The notes under the pieces were generated by a model that saw only the letters and a list, made by a program, of their open reading frames with translations, made no database searches and was not told the DNA's origin. Below, in pieces: positions 33,057 through 42,162 of a stretch of 64,000 nucleotides of DNA (positions within the stretch are counted from its first letter, which is position 1; every line of letters starts with the position of its first letter). Both the position numbers and the translations under genes were made by a program. This DNA is from Paenibacillus_V sp046244365 (lineage in GTDB: Bacteria > Bacillota > Bacilli > Paenibacillales > NBRC-103111): NCBI RefSeq assembly GCF_046244365.1, contig NZ_CP176395.1, positions 1,798,001-1,862,000 on the forward strand, read 5' to 3'.

Positions 33057-34601
33057 ATGGCGGATTTCAGCAAGCTTTACTACTATAAGCCTCATCGGCC
33101 GAACGGAAGTCCGGTACATATCCGCGCGGATTTGTGCATTTACGGCGCTACGCCGGCCGGAATCGCGGCCGCCGTGCAGGCGAGCCGGATGGGCGTCAAG
33201 GCCGTCATCGCCGAATTCGGCGGCCGGATCGGCGGCATGACGGCAAGCGGACTGGGCCGTACCGATATCGGCAGCAAAGAGGCGATTGGCGGCATTTCCC
33301 GCGAGTTTTACAGAACGCTAGGGAGCCGCTATGGCAGCGACGAGCCTGACGGCTCCGCATGGGCGTTCGAGCCGCATGCGGCGGAAGAAGTGTTTGCCGG
33401 CTGGCTGGAGAAGGCGGATGTGCCCGTTTATTTCCGGCAGCAGCTTGCGGCGGCGGACATGAAGAACGGCCAAATCGTCACGTTGACGATGGAGAACGGG
33501 AATACGTTCGAGGCGCCGATGTTCATCGACGCGACATATGAAGGCGATCTGCTGGCGCTAGCGGGCGTTTCTTACCATGTCGGACGGGAAGGGAATGCCG
33601 TTTACCGGGAAACGCTGAACGGCGTTCATTTCGGTCATCCGAAGCATCAGTTCTATGCATGGGTGGACCCCTATGTGCGCGAAGGCAAGCCGGACAGCGG
33701 GCTGCTGCCGGGCATCTCGGATGCGGCGCCGGGTTTCCAAGGCGAAGGGGACAAATCCGTGCAGGCGTATAATTTCCGCATCTGTCTGACGAATGTGCCG
33801 GATAACCGGATCGCGTTCCCGCAGCCGCCGGATTACGACCCCGGGCGTTATGCTCTGCTCGCCCGGTATATCCGCGCCGGCGTCTGGGATGCGCTGAAGC
33901 TGAACAAGATGATGCCTGCAGGCAAGACGGATTTGAATAATCACGGAGCCTTCAGCACGGATCACATCGGGGCGAACTACGACTGGCCGGATGGCGATTA
34001 CGCGACGCGCGAAAGGCTGTTTCAGGATCATTTTCGTTATAATCTCGGCTTGCTGTACTTCCTGGCCAACGACGAAAGCATGCCGGAGCGGGTGCGCGGC
34101 GAGGCGCGTCAATGGGGGCTTCCGGCCGACGAATTCGAGTCGACGAACGGCTGGCCGCATCAGCTGTACGTGCGGGAAGGGCGGAGAATGATTGCGGACG
34201 TCATCATGACGGAGCATCATTGCCGCCGTTACGAGACCGTCAAGGATCCGGTCGGGCTGGCCGCCTACACGATGGACTCCCATAATTGCCGGAGGATCGT
34301 GCTGGACGGGCGCTGCGTGAATGAAGGCAACGTCGAGATCAGCCCGACGGGGCCTTACCCGATATCGTACCGCGCGATCGTGCCGAAGGAATCGGAGTGC
34401 GGGAATCTTCTCGTTCCGGTCTGTCTGTCGTCTTCGCATATCGCCTACGGCTCGATCCGGATGGAGCCGGTGTTCATGATTCTGGGGCAGTCGGCGGCTA
34501 CTGCAGCCGTTCATGCGCTTGAGCAGGGATGCCGTGTGCAGGAGGTCGATTATGAGAAGCTGCGCAAGCGGCTTTTGCTGGACGGTCAAATACTGGCTTA
34601 A
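33057..34601 (+). CDS. FAD-dependent oxidoreductase (FAD_oxidored family)
   Basis: A 514-residue flavoprotein. The dinucleotide-binding start is ADLCIYGATPAGIAAAVQAS, followed by the GGRIGGMTASGLG loop of the FAD_oxidored (PF12831) group and FIDATYEGDLLALAGVSY. The C-terminal IRMEPVFMILGQSAATAAVH is the typical FAD-pyrophosphate closing segment. Members of this family stand in many polysaccharide-utilisation loci but few have a known substrate. It is the last gene of the 20-34.6 kb group, which also encodes two Gfo/Idh dehydrogenases, so an oxidative sugar step is plausible. Confidence 0.85.
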   Translation: MADFSKLYYYKPHRPNGSPVHIRADLCIYGATPAGIAAAVQASRMGVKAVIAEFGGRIGGMTASGLGRTDIGSKEAIGGISREFYRTLGSRYGSDEPDGSAWAFEPHAAEEVFAGWLEKADVPVYFRQQLAAADMKNGQIVTLTMENGNTFEAPMFIDATYEGDLLALAGVSYHVGREGNAVYRETLNGVHFGHPKHQFYAWVDPYVREGKPDSGLLPGISDAAPGFQGEGDKSVQAYNFRICLTNVPDNRIAFPQPPDYDPGRYALLARYIRAGVWDALKLNKMMPAGKTDLNNHGAFSTDHIGANYDWPDGDYATRERLFQDHFRYNLGLLYFLANDESMPERVRGEARQWGLPADEFESTNGWPHQLYVREGRRMIADVIMTEHHCRRYETVKDPVGLAAYTMDSHNCRRIVLDGRCVNEGNVEISPTGPYPISYRAIVPKESECGNLLVPVCLSSSHIAYGSIRMEPVFMILGQSAATAAVHALEQGCRVQEVDYEKLRKRLLLDGQILA

Positions 34602-34722
34602 ATGAAACGGTTCGGTTAGTCGGCGACCTAAAGCGAAGATGGATTGCTTTTGCCCCGGGAGTCTCCTATCCTGTTAGTAGCGGGCTTGACGCAAGTCGGG
34701 CCATCGGGGGGAGAGAAAACGA

Positions 34723-35328
34723 ATGCATGAAACGACCGACCGGCATTACGAGGAGACGGATTTCGGCGGTGCCGAGCTGAGAGATGCGGAAATGAAAAAT
34801 TGCACGTTCACGCGCTGCCGGTTTCGCGGTGCACATCTGGAGGAAACGTATACGATAGGCTGCCGCTTTATCGAATGCGATTTTTCGGGAGCGCAGTTGA
34901 ATGCATCGGTACATACGGGCGGGGCGTTTACGAATTGCCGGTTCGCCGGGTCCAATCTGTTCGCAGCCAAGTTCGAGCAGTGCAAAATGGTCGGCTCCGA
35001 TTTTACGGAAGCGCAGCTGGACGGCATCACGATCATCGGCGGCGACTGGTCCTATACCAATATGCGGTTCGCCAACTTGTCCAGGCAAAATTTGCGCCAT
35101 ATTCGGCTGGTTGAGGCGGACTTGTATGCGTGCAGCTTCGAGAAAGCCGATTTGCGCGATGCGGATTTGACGCGGGCCCAGCTCGGGAAAGCGAAGCTGC
35201 AAGGCGCAGACTTGCGCGGCGCGGTCATGGACGGTGTCGATTTCAAGGCGCTTGAGGTGAAGGGCGCCAGAATGGACGCGGCGCAGGCTGTGGCTTTCAT
35301 GCGCTCGTTCGGGGCGAAGGTAGAGTAG
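34723..35328 (+). CDS. Pentapeptide-repeat protein
   Basis: A 201-residue protein made mostly of A(D/N)LXX-type pentapeptides (DFSGAQLNASVHTG, DLYACSFEKADLRDADLTRA, ADLRGAVMDGVDF), which fold as a right-handed quadrilateral beta-helix. Some family members mimic DNA and protect gyrase; others have no known role. The ATG follows GGGGGGAGAG. It appears to be a single gene between the sugar locus and a membrane protein gene. Confidence 0.9.
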   Translation: MHETTDRHYEETDFGGAELRDAEMKNCTFTRCRFRGAHLEETYTIGCRFIECDFSGAQLNASVHTGGAFTNCRFAGSNLFAAKFEQCKMVGSDFTEAQLDGITIIGGDWSYTNMRFANLSRQNLRHIRLVEADLYACSFEKADLRDADLTRAQLGKAKLQGADLRGAVMDGVDFKALEVKGARMDAAQAVAFMRSFGAKVE

Positions 35329-35374
35329 GAACGCTGCAGGGGCCGTTAATCGTTATAGGTGAGATGTTTATAGA

Positions 35375-35412
35375 GAACGCTTCGTTTCGTTAACCGGGAC
35401 GGGCGTTTTTTG
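35375..35412 (+). terminator. Probable terminator after pentapeptide-repeat gene
   Basis: AACGCTTCGTTTC pairs imperfectly with GGGACGGGCGTT and is followed by TTTTTTG. Confidence 0.55.
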
Positions 35413-35605
35413 CTATGCGTAAACCGTTGCGGCGCTTCGGTTTCCCGACTTTGCCGTTCGAAGCAATCTTTGCGATTCCCCTGCGTTTATTTCATCTTTG
35501 GCCCGTTTTGGCTTTTTTTATTCCGGATTGAAGGGGAGCGCCTCTTTTTTGCCGTCTAATCGGAAAATCGTATGGATGTACCGGCCATATAAGGAGAGAA
35601 CGACG

Positions 35606-36325
35606 ATGGTTGCTTGGGTGAAGAGCGGACTTGACGGTTTGCTGGGGGTGTTCGATTTGGACGTCATTTTCGGAGATTATCCCCTCACGGACAAAATCGA
35701 GGCGTTTTGGCGGATGGCGATGCTCGGGTTCGCTATTTATTTGTATGGCAGGTATTTACTGAAACGAAATACGGGCGGCGCTTGGACGCTGTTTCCGGCG
35801 GGGGTTTTGCTCGTATATGCGTTTCTGATCCGCTGGCTCGACGTGAACGGCTGGGAGCAGATCGAAAGACTGTGGCCCCTTTTTCTGCTGGGTCCAGCGC
35901 TTGGACTTATTCAGTGGTACGTATTCGGCGGGTGGTCGCGTTTCGTGCTTGTTCCGGCCGTTCTCGTCACCGGCACCGGCTTGTTTGCAACCGGAATGAA
36001 CGCCGGCTCCGCCGTCCTTCCGGCATCCGAATGGTGGCCGGTGTTCCCTATGCTGCTTGCGCTAAGCATGCATATGGGCGGTTTAACGAATTCGCGCTGG
36101 GGCAGACTGCTGCTGATCCCGGGCGGGGCGCTGCTTCTTTACAGCGTAATGTTTTTGGCCAACTCGCTGATGGGAGTATCGTACGAGCGGATGTGGCCGC
36201 TGTTTCTATTCGGACCGGCCGTCGGGCTGCTTGCGCTGTATGCGCTCGGCGTCAAACGCTGGTACGTTACGGTTCCGTTCGCGGTCTTTGCCGTGCTTGG
36301 CTTTGTATTTCTATCCGTTTTTTAG
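35606..36325 (+). CDS. Multi-pass membrane protein with internal WPLFLLGPA repeats
   Basis: A 239-residue protein, mostly hydrophobic with about 7-8 membrane segments. The motif LWPLFLLGPALGL recurs as MWPLFLFGPAVGL and, weaker, WWPVFPMLLALS, showing internal duplication of a two-helix unit as in LiaF-like/DUF5668-type membrane regions. It probably belongs to a cell-envelope-associated family without known function. The ATG at 35606 has AAGGAGAG upstream; in-frame sequence from 35498 would add a non-hydrophobic stretch without a ribosome site. Confidence 0.7.
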   Translation: MVAWVKSGLDGLLGVFDLDVIFGDYPLTDKIEAFWRMAMLGFAIYLYGRYLLKRNTGGAWTLFPAGVLLVYAFLIRWLDVNGWEQIERLWPLFLLGPALGLIQWYVFGGWSRFVLVPAVLVTGTGLFATGMNAGSAVLPASEWWPVFPMLLALSMHMGGLTNSRWGRLLLIPGGALLLYSVMFLANSLMGVSYERMWPLFLFGPAVGLLALYALGVKRWYVTVPFAVFAVLGFVFLSVF

Positions 36326-36348
36326 CGGACGAAAGCCCGCGCCGAAGG

Positions 36349-38436
36349 TTAGTCCGGCACGGGGGTTTGGCCGATGATGGCGCCGGCGAGCTGCGTACGG
36401 TTTTTCAAACCGAATTTTTGCAAAATCGCATTGACATGCTTTTTAACGGCGGCTTCGCTTATATAAAGCGCAGCCGCTATTTCTCTGTTCGTGTGGCCGC
36501 GGACGAGCAGACGGGCGGCCTCCTTCTCCCGAGGAGTGAGTTCGGGCAGCCAAACGGGCTCCTCGGGCTGCCGTGCAGGAGCTGCGGCTGCGGGCGCTCC
36601 GGCCATTTTGGCGACGAAAGCCGGAAGCTTCTCCTTCCGCGTATCCAGCACATAGGTGGCGGTCGGCGTCCTGCCGTCGTAGTCCTGGTGGGAGGCCCCG
36701 GGAAGGGGATCGAAGCCGTAGCCCAAGTGGGCATCCCTGTAATAGGCCAGCGGCGGAGGGGAGGCGATCAGCAGGCGTCCCGATAAAATGAAGCCGAGCA
36801 TAACATGCACGATGTCCGACCGCAATTCTTCCTTCTCCAAGTCTTCGACGTCGATTCCCATAATATAGAGAGCCGTCTGCTGCCCGTTCGGCACCCGCAA
36901 CGCTTGCAGCTGCTGGGGCGTTAGGCTGCGGAAATAAGCCCGGGATATGGGCGAGCGAGTCAAAAAATCGAGCGTTCCTTCGTGAATCGGTACGACGGCC
37001 GACAGCCCGACCACGAGCCCCTCGCGGCTGCGAAGCAGCTTTACGGCATCGATATCCAGAGCGAGCAGCTCCCGAATCGGCAAGCCCGCAAGCCGGAGCA
37101 AGCCTTCCTCGGCCGACAGCGAATAACGGAACAGCGAGCCGCTCTCCGCGTCGGAGCAGCGTATTTTCGAAGCCTTCGGCTGGCTTTTCCTGCGCTGGAT
37201 ATAGGCTTCCGCCTCATGAGCATTGACCGGCGTAACCGACTCCAAATAGTTGCTGGAATGTCTGGAATGCCGAAAGTGGGCGCGCAGAATCGGATTTCCC
37301 GATTGGCGCAGCAGCTCCGCTACTTCCCAGGAGACGTCTTCTTTCCTTAATAGAGCGGTGCCGATTTTGGCATGCATCACGTCGGCGGATTTGCTGCACA
37401 TTCGCTCGAAGGCTTCCGGTTTGCGCCGGCGGAAAGCAGCGCGAAGCGATTCGCGAATGCGTTCGTGAAGATGCCAGCCTCTCGCGCTTCGGCCGACAAA
37501 CGAGAGGCGGGTCAAACGCTCGAACAAGGAGGGAGCGATCTCCAGTTCGGCTATCGACGCCAGCAGCTCCTGATTGAACGAGCGGGGAACGGAAGCGGCC
37601 AATAGCAGCTCGCGCAGCTCGTCGTCGGGCGCTTCCCGCAGCCACTCTTCCAGCAAAGCTTCGAATTCCGGTTCGTCTCTGGAGGCTTCTGCCGCCAGTA
37701 GCGGCCGCGGCCACGATCGATCGAAAGCGCGGGGAAGGGAGCATAATGACAGCGACAGCGGGTGCCCGAGCGTTTTGACCCAAATGGCGTCGATAGCGGC
37801 CTCGTCGGCAATGCCCTCGCGCTGCAGGAAGGCTCGCGTTTCCTCATAGCTTAATTCGGACAGGGGGAGCGGGACGATAAGCTTTCGCCAAGAGGTAGAG
37901 AAGCGCCAAGGCCCTTCAAGCGGAAAGCGCCCCGCTATGACGAGAAGCACATCCGCGCGAAGCTTCGGAAAAAAGCTTTCCCGCAGCCATTGGTCCATGC
38001 TCCCGATTTCCTCGAAATGATCGAACGCCAAGACGACGCGCTGTACGGCGGCGATTCGGTTAACGGCCTCCAGGCAGCGGACGTAAATAGGAGGTTCCCC
38101 TCCTTCTCCGCGAATGCCGAATCGATCCGCGAGAGGCGTCACGAGCGTTTCCGGCGTATGTCCGTAATCGCGGACGTCGATCTGCACAAACAGGGCGCCG
38201 TAATGGGCGGAGCGGCGGCGCAGCTGCTCCAGCAAAAGCGTTTTGCCCATGCCGCCCGTTCCGTATAGGTTGAGAATGCGCTCCGGCCGATCGGACGGAC
38301 GAGACATAAAAGCATCGAAATAATGAAGCTCGAACGAGCGTCCGACAAAGCCCGTTTCCGATAGCCGCTCGATGAGCCGTTCTATCGTTTCAGGCGTTTC
38401 TCCGTATTCCGGATCAAGCGGATCATGCGGAACCAT
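36349..38436 (-). CDS. AAA/STAND ATPase with C-terminal LuxR helix-turn-helix
   Basis: A 695-residue regulator. The N-terminal NTPase has Walker A GTGGMGKT (~59-66) and a Walker B-like VVLAFDHFEEIG (~140). Winged-helix-like and central sensor regions follow. The C-terminus (~620-690) is a GerE/LuxR domain (LTPREKEAARLLVRGHTNRE, ISEAAVKKHVNAILQKFGLK). The layout resembles MalT/LAL-type activators. It is divergent from ilvBN with a perfect palindrome between them. The inducer is unknown. Confidence 0.87.
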   Translation of the reverse strand: MVPHDPLDPEYGETPETIERLIERLSETGFVGRSFELHYFDAFMSRPSDRPERILNLYGTGGMGKTLLLEQLRRRSAHYGALFVQIDVRDYGHTPETLVTPLADRFGIRGEGGEPPIYVRCLEAVNRIAAVQRVVLAFDHFEEIGSMDQWLRESFFPKLRADVLLVIAGRFPLEGPWRFSTSWRKLIVPLPLSELSYEETRAFLQREGIADEAAIDAIWVKTLGHPLSLSLCSLPRAFDRSWPRPLLAAEASRDEPEFEALLEEWLREAPDDELRELLLAASVPRSFNQELLASIAELEIAPSLFERLTRLSFVGRSARGWHLHERIRESLRAAFRRRKPEAFERMCSKSADVMHAKIGTALLRKEDVSWEVAELLRQSGNPILRAHFRHSRHSSNYLESVTPVNAHEAEAYIQRRKSQPKASKIRCSDAESGSLFRYSLSAEEGLLRLAGLPIRELLALDIDAVKLLRSREGLVVGLSAVVPIHEGTLDFLTRSPISRAYFRSLTPQQLQALRVPNGQQTALYIMGIDVEDLEKEELRSDIVHVMLGFILSGRLLIASPPPLAYYRDAHLGYGFDPLPGASHQDYDGRTPTATYVLDTRKEKLPAFVAKMAGAPAAAAPARQPEEPVWLPELTPREKEAARLLVRGHTNREIAAALYISEAAVKKHVNAILQKFGLKNRTQLAGAIIGQTPVPD

Positions 38437-38519
38437 CGTTCACCCACCTTGAATTTTTATCCAAAAGTATACTACCAAAGTAATCGGTTGGGTAGTGTCC
38501 CCGTTCCTGCATCATGGTA

Positions 38520-38541
38520 CGTTAACGATTAATCGTTAACG
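38520..38541. promoter_or_regulatory. Perfect 22-bp palindrome before ilvB
   Basis: CGTTAACGATT and its exact complement AATCGTTAACG join into a 22-bp palindrome directly upstream of the ilvB ribosome site. It is probably an operator. No T-box leader fits in the 121-nt divergent gap. Confidence 0.6.
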
Positions 38542-38557
38542 AATGGGGGAAGCAAGA

Positions 38558-40303
38558 ATGGCTATGACAGACAAGCGCGCATTTGTGCTGGAGGAAGCGG
38601 AAAGGGAGCGCTTGAAAAAACAAGACCGGATTACCGGCTCGGAAATGCTGCTGCGAACGCTGCTGCTGGAAGGGGTCGAGTGCGTGTTCGGCTATCCGGG
38701 AGGCGCCGTTCTCTACATCTATGATGCGATGCACGGAAACGAGAAGTTCCGGCATGTGCTGACCAGACATGAGCAGGGAGCGATCCATGCGGCTGACGGT
38801 TATGCCCGCTCGACCGGCAGAACGGGCGTGTGCATCGCCACCTCGGGACCGGGAGCGACGAATTTGGTCACCGGGATCGCCACGGCGCATATGGACTCGG
38901 TTCCGATCGTCGTCATTACCGGGAACGTCGCGACGACGCTGATCGGAACCGATTCGTTCCAGGAGGCGGACATTGCGGGCATTACGCAGCCGATCACGAA
39001 ACACAGCTACGTCGTCAGGCGGGCGGAGGATTTGCCGCGGATCGTCAGGGAGGCGTTCTATATTGCCGGCACGGGACGAAAAGGACCGGTGCTCGTCGAT
39101 ATTCCGAAGGACGTATCCGCGGACGTCGCCGAATTCGTCTATCCGGAGGAAATAGCGGTGAGCGGTTACGCCCCGTATCAGCCGGTCGATGCGAAGGAGC
39201 TTCACGCGCTCGCCGGCGCACTGGCTGCGGCGGAAAGACCGCTTATCCTGGCCGGCGGCGGCGTAATTCAGGCGGATGCCGCGAAGGAGCTCGAGCAGTT
39301 TGCCGGCAAGCTGGACATTCCGGTCGTCACGACGCTTCTCGGACTCGGCGGTTTTCCGAGCGGCCATGAGCTGTGGCTTGGAATGCCCGGCATGCACGGA
39401 TCCTATGCGGCCAATCAAGCGCTTCTGCAGTGCGATCTGCTGCTGTCGATCGGGGCCCGGTTCGACGACCGGGTGACGATGAAGCTGGAGGGCTTCGCCC
39501 GTCAGGCGACTATCGCCCATATCGATATCGACGCGGCTGAAATCGGCAAACTGGTGCCGACCGCCCTACCGGTTACGGGTGACGCCAAGCAGGTGCTGGA
39601 GAGGCTGATCGCCCTTGTTGCGCCTGCGGGGAGGCGGGCGGAATGGCTCGGCCGGCTGAAGCAAGCGGAAGCGGCGTTCCCGCTCCGGTACCGGGATGCC
39701 GAAGACGAGCTGAAGCCGCAATACGTCATCGAGATGATGTCCCGGACGACGAACGGGGAAGCGTTCGTTACGACGGACGTCGGGCAGCATCAGATGTGGA
39801 CGGCCCAATTTTTCCGGTTCCGTAAACCGCGTTCGCTGATCACCTCCGGAGGGCTCGGCACGATGGGCTTCGGCTTTCCGGCGGCAATCGGCGCGCAGAT
39901 CGGCAATCCGGACAGCCTCGTTATTTCGATCAACGGCGACGGCGGCATGCAGATGTGCGCCCAGGAGCTGGCGATTTGCGCGATTCGCCGGATACCGGTG
40001 AAGATCGCGGTCATCAACAACCGGACGCTCGGCATGATCAAGCAATGGCAGGAGCTTATATACGACGGCCGTTTCAGCCATATCGACCTGTCCGGCAGCC
40101 CGGATTTCGTGAAGCTTGCGGAAGCGTACGGCGTCAAAGCGCTTCGGGCCCAAACGAAGCGGGAAGCCGAGACGGCATGGCAGGAGGCTTTGCGAACGCC
40201 AGGCCCGGTGTTGATCGATTTCGTGGTATCGCAGAGCGAGATGGTTTATCCGATGGTGCCGCAAGGGAAGGCGCTGGCCGACATGATGATGGGGGAGGCG
40301 TAA
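38558..40303 (+). CDS. ilvB: Acetolactate synthase, catalytic subunit
   Basis: A 581-residue ThDP enzyme that joins two pyruvates, or pyruvate and 2-oxobutyrate, in branched-chain amino acid synthesis. Seen are the N-terminal GYPGGAVLYIYDAM, the ThDP-activating Glu region TRHEQGAIHAADGYARS, the FAD-domain IGARFDDRVT, and the C-terminal ThDP motif NGDGGMQMCAQEL ending ~30 residues later in NN. GGGGGAAG lies 5-6 nt before the ATG at 38558; an in-frame ATG at 38543 overlaps that site. The small subunit follows after 3 nt. The rest of the ilv-leu operon is not in the window. Confidence 0.95.
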   Translation: MAMTDKRAFVLEEAERERLKKQDRITGSEMLLRTLLLEGVECVFGYPGGAVLYIYDAMHGNEKFRHVLTRHEQGAIHAADGYARSTGRTGVCIATSGPGATNLVTGIATAHMDSVPIVVITGNVATTLIGTDSFQEADIAGITQPITKHSYVVRRAEDLPRIVREAFYIAGTGRKGPVLVDIPKDVSADVAEFVYPEEIAVSGYAPYQPVDAKELHALAGALAAAERPLILAGGGVIQADAAKELEQFAGKLDIPVVTTLLGLGGFPSGHELWLGMPGMHGSYAANQALLQCDLLLSIGARFDDRVTMKLEGFARQATIAHIDIDAAEIGKLVPTALPVTGDAKQVLERLIALVAPAGRRAEWLGRLKQAEAAFPLRYRDAEDELKPQYVIEMMSRTTNGEAFVTTDVGQHQMWTAQFFRFRKPRSLITSGGLGTMGFGFPAAIGAQIGNPDSLVISINGDGGMQMCAQELAICAIRRIPVKIAVINNRTLGMIKQWQELIYDGRFSHIDLSGSPDFVKLAEAYGVKALRAQTKREAETAWQEALRTPGPVLIDFVVSQSEMVYPMVPQGKALADMMMGEA

Positions 40304-40306
40304 ACG

Positions 40307-40786
40307 ATGGCGAAGCATACGATATCCGTTCTCGTAAGCGACCGTCCGGGCGTTCTGCAGCGGATCGCCGGTCTGTTCGCGAGAAGGGGCTGCAATATGG
40401 AGAGCTTGACGGTCGGCGCTTCCGAGCAGGAGGGGATGGCCCGCATGGTCATCGTCCTGAACGATGAGGAGCGCATGCTGGAGCAGATGTGCAAGCAGCT
40501 TGACAAGCTGATCGATGTCATACGCGTCGAGCCGCTTCAGCGGCAGCGTATGGTCGCAAGGGAGCTGATGCTCGTCAAGCTGCGCGCCGAGCCTGCGGCG
40601 CGTCCCGAAATTTTCGGCATGATCGAGGCGTTCCGCTGCTCCGCCGTCGATGTCGGCCTGCGAACGGTCGTTATCCAGGTAGCCGGCGATACGGACAAGA
40701 ACGATGCGCTGCTCCAGCTGCTTCGGCCTTACGGCATCTTGGAGCTGACCCGGACCGGCGAAACCGCGATGAATCGCGGAGAGTGA
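40307..40786 (+). CDS. ilvN: Acetolactate synthase, regulatory subunit
   Basis: A 159-residue small subunit. The N-terminal ACT domain is HTISVLVSDRPGVLQRIAGL then FARRGCNMESLTVG, the valine-binding fold, and a C-terminal domain (~80-155) ends in RTVVIQVAGD and YGILELTRTGE. It confers feedback control and stability on IlvB. It is co-transcribed with ilvB at 3-nt spacing and ends 9 nt from the convergent LysR gene. Confidence 0.95.
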   Translation: MAKHTISVLVSDRPGVLQRIAGLFARRGCNMESLTVGASEQEGMARMVIVLNDEERMLEQMCKQLDKLIDVIRVEPLQRQRMVARELMLVKLRAEPAARPEIFGMIEAFRCSAVDVGLRTVVIQVAGDTDKNDALLQLLRPYGILELTRTGETAMNRGE

Positions 40787-40794
40787 GGGGCCGT

Positions 40795-41694
40795 TTACTC
40801 CCCTTCCCTCATGAAATAATCTTTTGCTTTCCATATAAAAGGATTGATCGAAGCTTGTCCGGATGCATCGTCCGTATAAATGAGAGAAGTCGTCCGTTTC
40901 GTCTGCATCAGCTCCGGAATGTTGCGGATATGCAGGTCGCCGGTTTCCAGCAGGCTGCTGCGCAAATACGACATCGGCAGCAGGGTGGCGACGTTGCAGG
41001 TCGGGACGAGCCGGATAATCGCCTCGAACGAGTCGATTTCCATGCGAACGTTCGGGAATACCGCATAACGGTGGAACAGGTCGTCGGTCATAATGCGATA
41101 CCACGTGCCTTTGGAAAATAAAATCATCGGCAGCTCGTTCATGTCGCTCATGCGCACGTGGGTTCGTTCGAGAAACGAGTGGCTCGGCGGCAGCACAAGG
41201 CAGAGATGATCGTCGAACAGCGGAACGCAGTGGATGCCGGGATGGTCGATCACGGAAGCGACCAGGCCGAGGTCCACTTTTTTTTCCTTCACCATCAGGA
41301 CGATTTCGTGCGTCTTGCCGGTTAAGGCGAGTATTTCCGTCTGCGGATAGTCCTTCGTAAAGAGCGTGATCAATTCGGGCAGCGTCGATTGCAGCGTCGT
41401 CAGGCTGGCGCCGATCGTCACCGACGGCGGGATTTGACCGGAGGCGAACGGGCTAAGCGCCTGCATCAGCTCGCGGTTGAGCCCGCGCATTTTAACGGCG
41501 TATTCATAGCAAATTTGGCCCGCGCGCGTCAGCTCGAGCCTTTTTCCTTTGCGGTGGAACAGCTGTACGCCGAGCGCGTTTTCGAGAACGATCATTTTGC
41601 GCGACAGCGCCGGCTGCGACAGATTGAGAAAGGCGGAGGCGCGGTTAAGGCTCTGCTGCTCCACGACCGTAGCGAAAATATCCAGATCCGACAT
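40795..41694 (-). CDS. LysR family transcriptional regulator
   Basis: A 299-residue regulator. The N-terminal winged helix is LDIFATVVEQQSLNRASAFL then LNLSQPALSRKMIVLENALG, and the substrate-binding domain (~90-295) opens with VTIGASLTTLQSTLPELI. It is convergent to ilvN and divergent from sdhCAB (468-nt gap). Either may be its target, but neither is proven. GAGGAGTGACTTCCC precedes the ATG. Confidence 0.92.
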   Translation of the reverse strand: MSDLDIFATVVEQQSLNRASAFLNLSQPALSRKMIVLENALGVQLFHRKGKRLELTRAGQICYEYAVKMRGLNRELMQALSPFASGQIPPSVTIGASLTTLQSTLPELITLFTKDYPQTEILALTGKTHEIVLMVKEKKVDLGLVASVIDHPGIHCVPLFDDHLCLVLPPSHSFLERTHVRMSDMNELPMILFSKGTWYRIMTDDLFHRYAVFPNVRMEIDSFEAIIRLVPTCNVATLLPMSYLRSSLLETGDLHIRNIPELMQTKRTTSLIYTDDASGQASINPFIWKAKDYFMREGE

Positions 41695-42078
41695 GGGAAG
41701 TCACTCCTCATGAGACGATTCGCGGTTGGCCGCTATCGATAGATTTTTATAAGGAAACAAAAAAATTGTTATATGCAAAAAAGTTATAACGATATATAAA
41801 AGATAAGCAATTCCATTATAAGCGAAACGGTAGTAACATAAAAGCAGTCAAGGAACGTTCACATTTCCGTTGTACCGGGTATAAAAGCATGCCGTTTCAT
41901 GGAAAAATAGGCGGTAGAGGGTTGCCGGCCGTATTCCGCAGAGGATCGGAGGACGAGTCGGCGCGGCTGACGCAAGGAAGCCGATAGAGAGGAAAACCTA
42001 TTTCTCCCATCATCGGTATTATTCCGAATAGGGTACCGGATTTCTTTGAAATTCGTTCGGTTTTCGTGTCGGAATTTG
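41695..42078. other. Intergenic region between the LysR gene and sdhC
   Basis: An AT-rich part (41745-41840, several TATAA-like runs) probably holds the LysR promoter. The remainder to the sdh promoter shows no gene; frames covering it lack ribosome sites. No known RNA motif was recognised. Confidence 0.5.
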
Positions 42079-42107
42079 TTGACGATGCGGTGTGCCAAGG
42101 GTACAAT
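42079..42107 (+). promoter_or_regulatory. Promoter of sdhCAB
   Basis: TTGACG, a 17-nt spacer and TACAAT, ending ~55 nt before the sdhC start codon. Confidence 0.7.
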
Positions 42108-42162
42108 GAGTAGTGGTTTGTTCAAAAAAGGTTCATATTTTATGAGGGAGGAACTGCCAAAG

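Noticed and set aside
38437..38557. T-box leader before ilvB
   Set aside because: The divergent gap is only ~120 nt and lacks the T-box sequence and specifier stem.
39566..41104. Minus-strand ORF of ~512 codons across ilvBN and the LysR gene end
   Set aside because: It crosses three well-supported genes and has no domain of its own.
41859..42125. 88-codon minus-strand ORF upstream of sdhC
   Set aside because: It spans the sdh promoter and has no ribosome site or domain.
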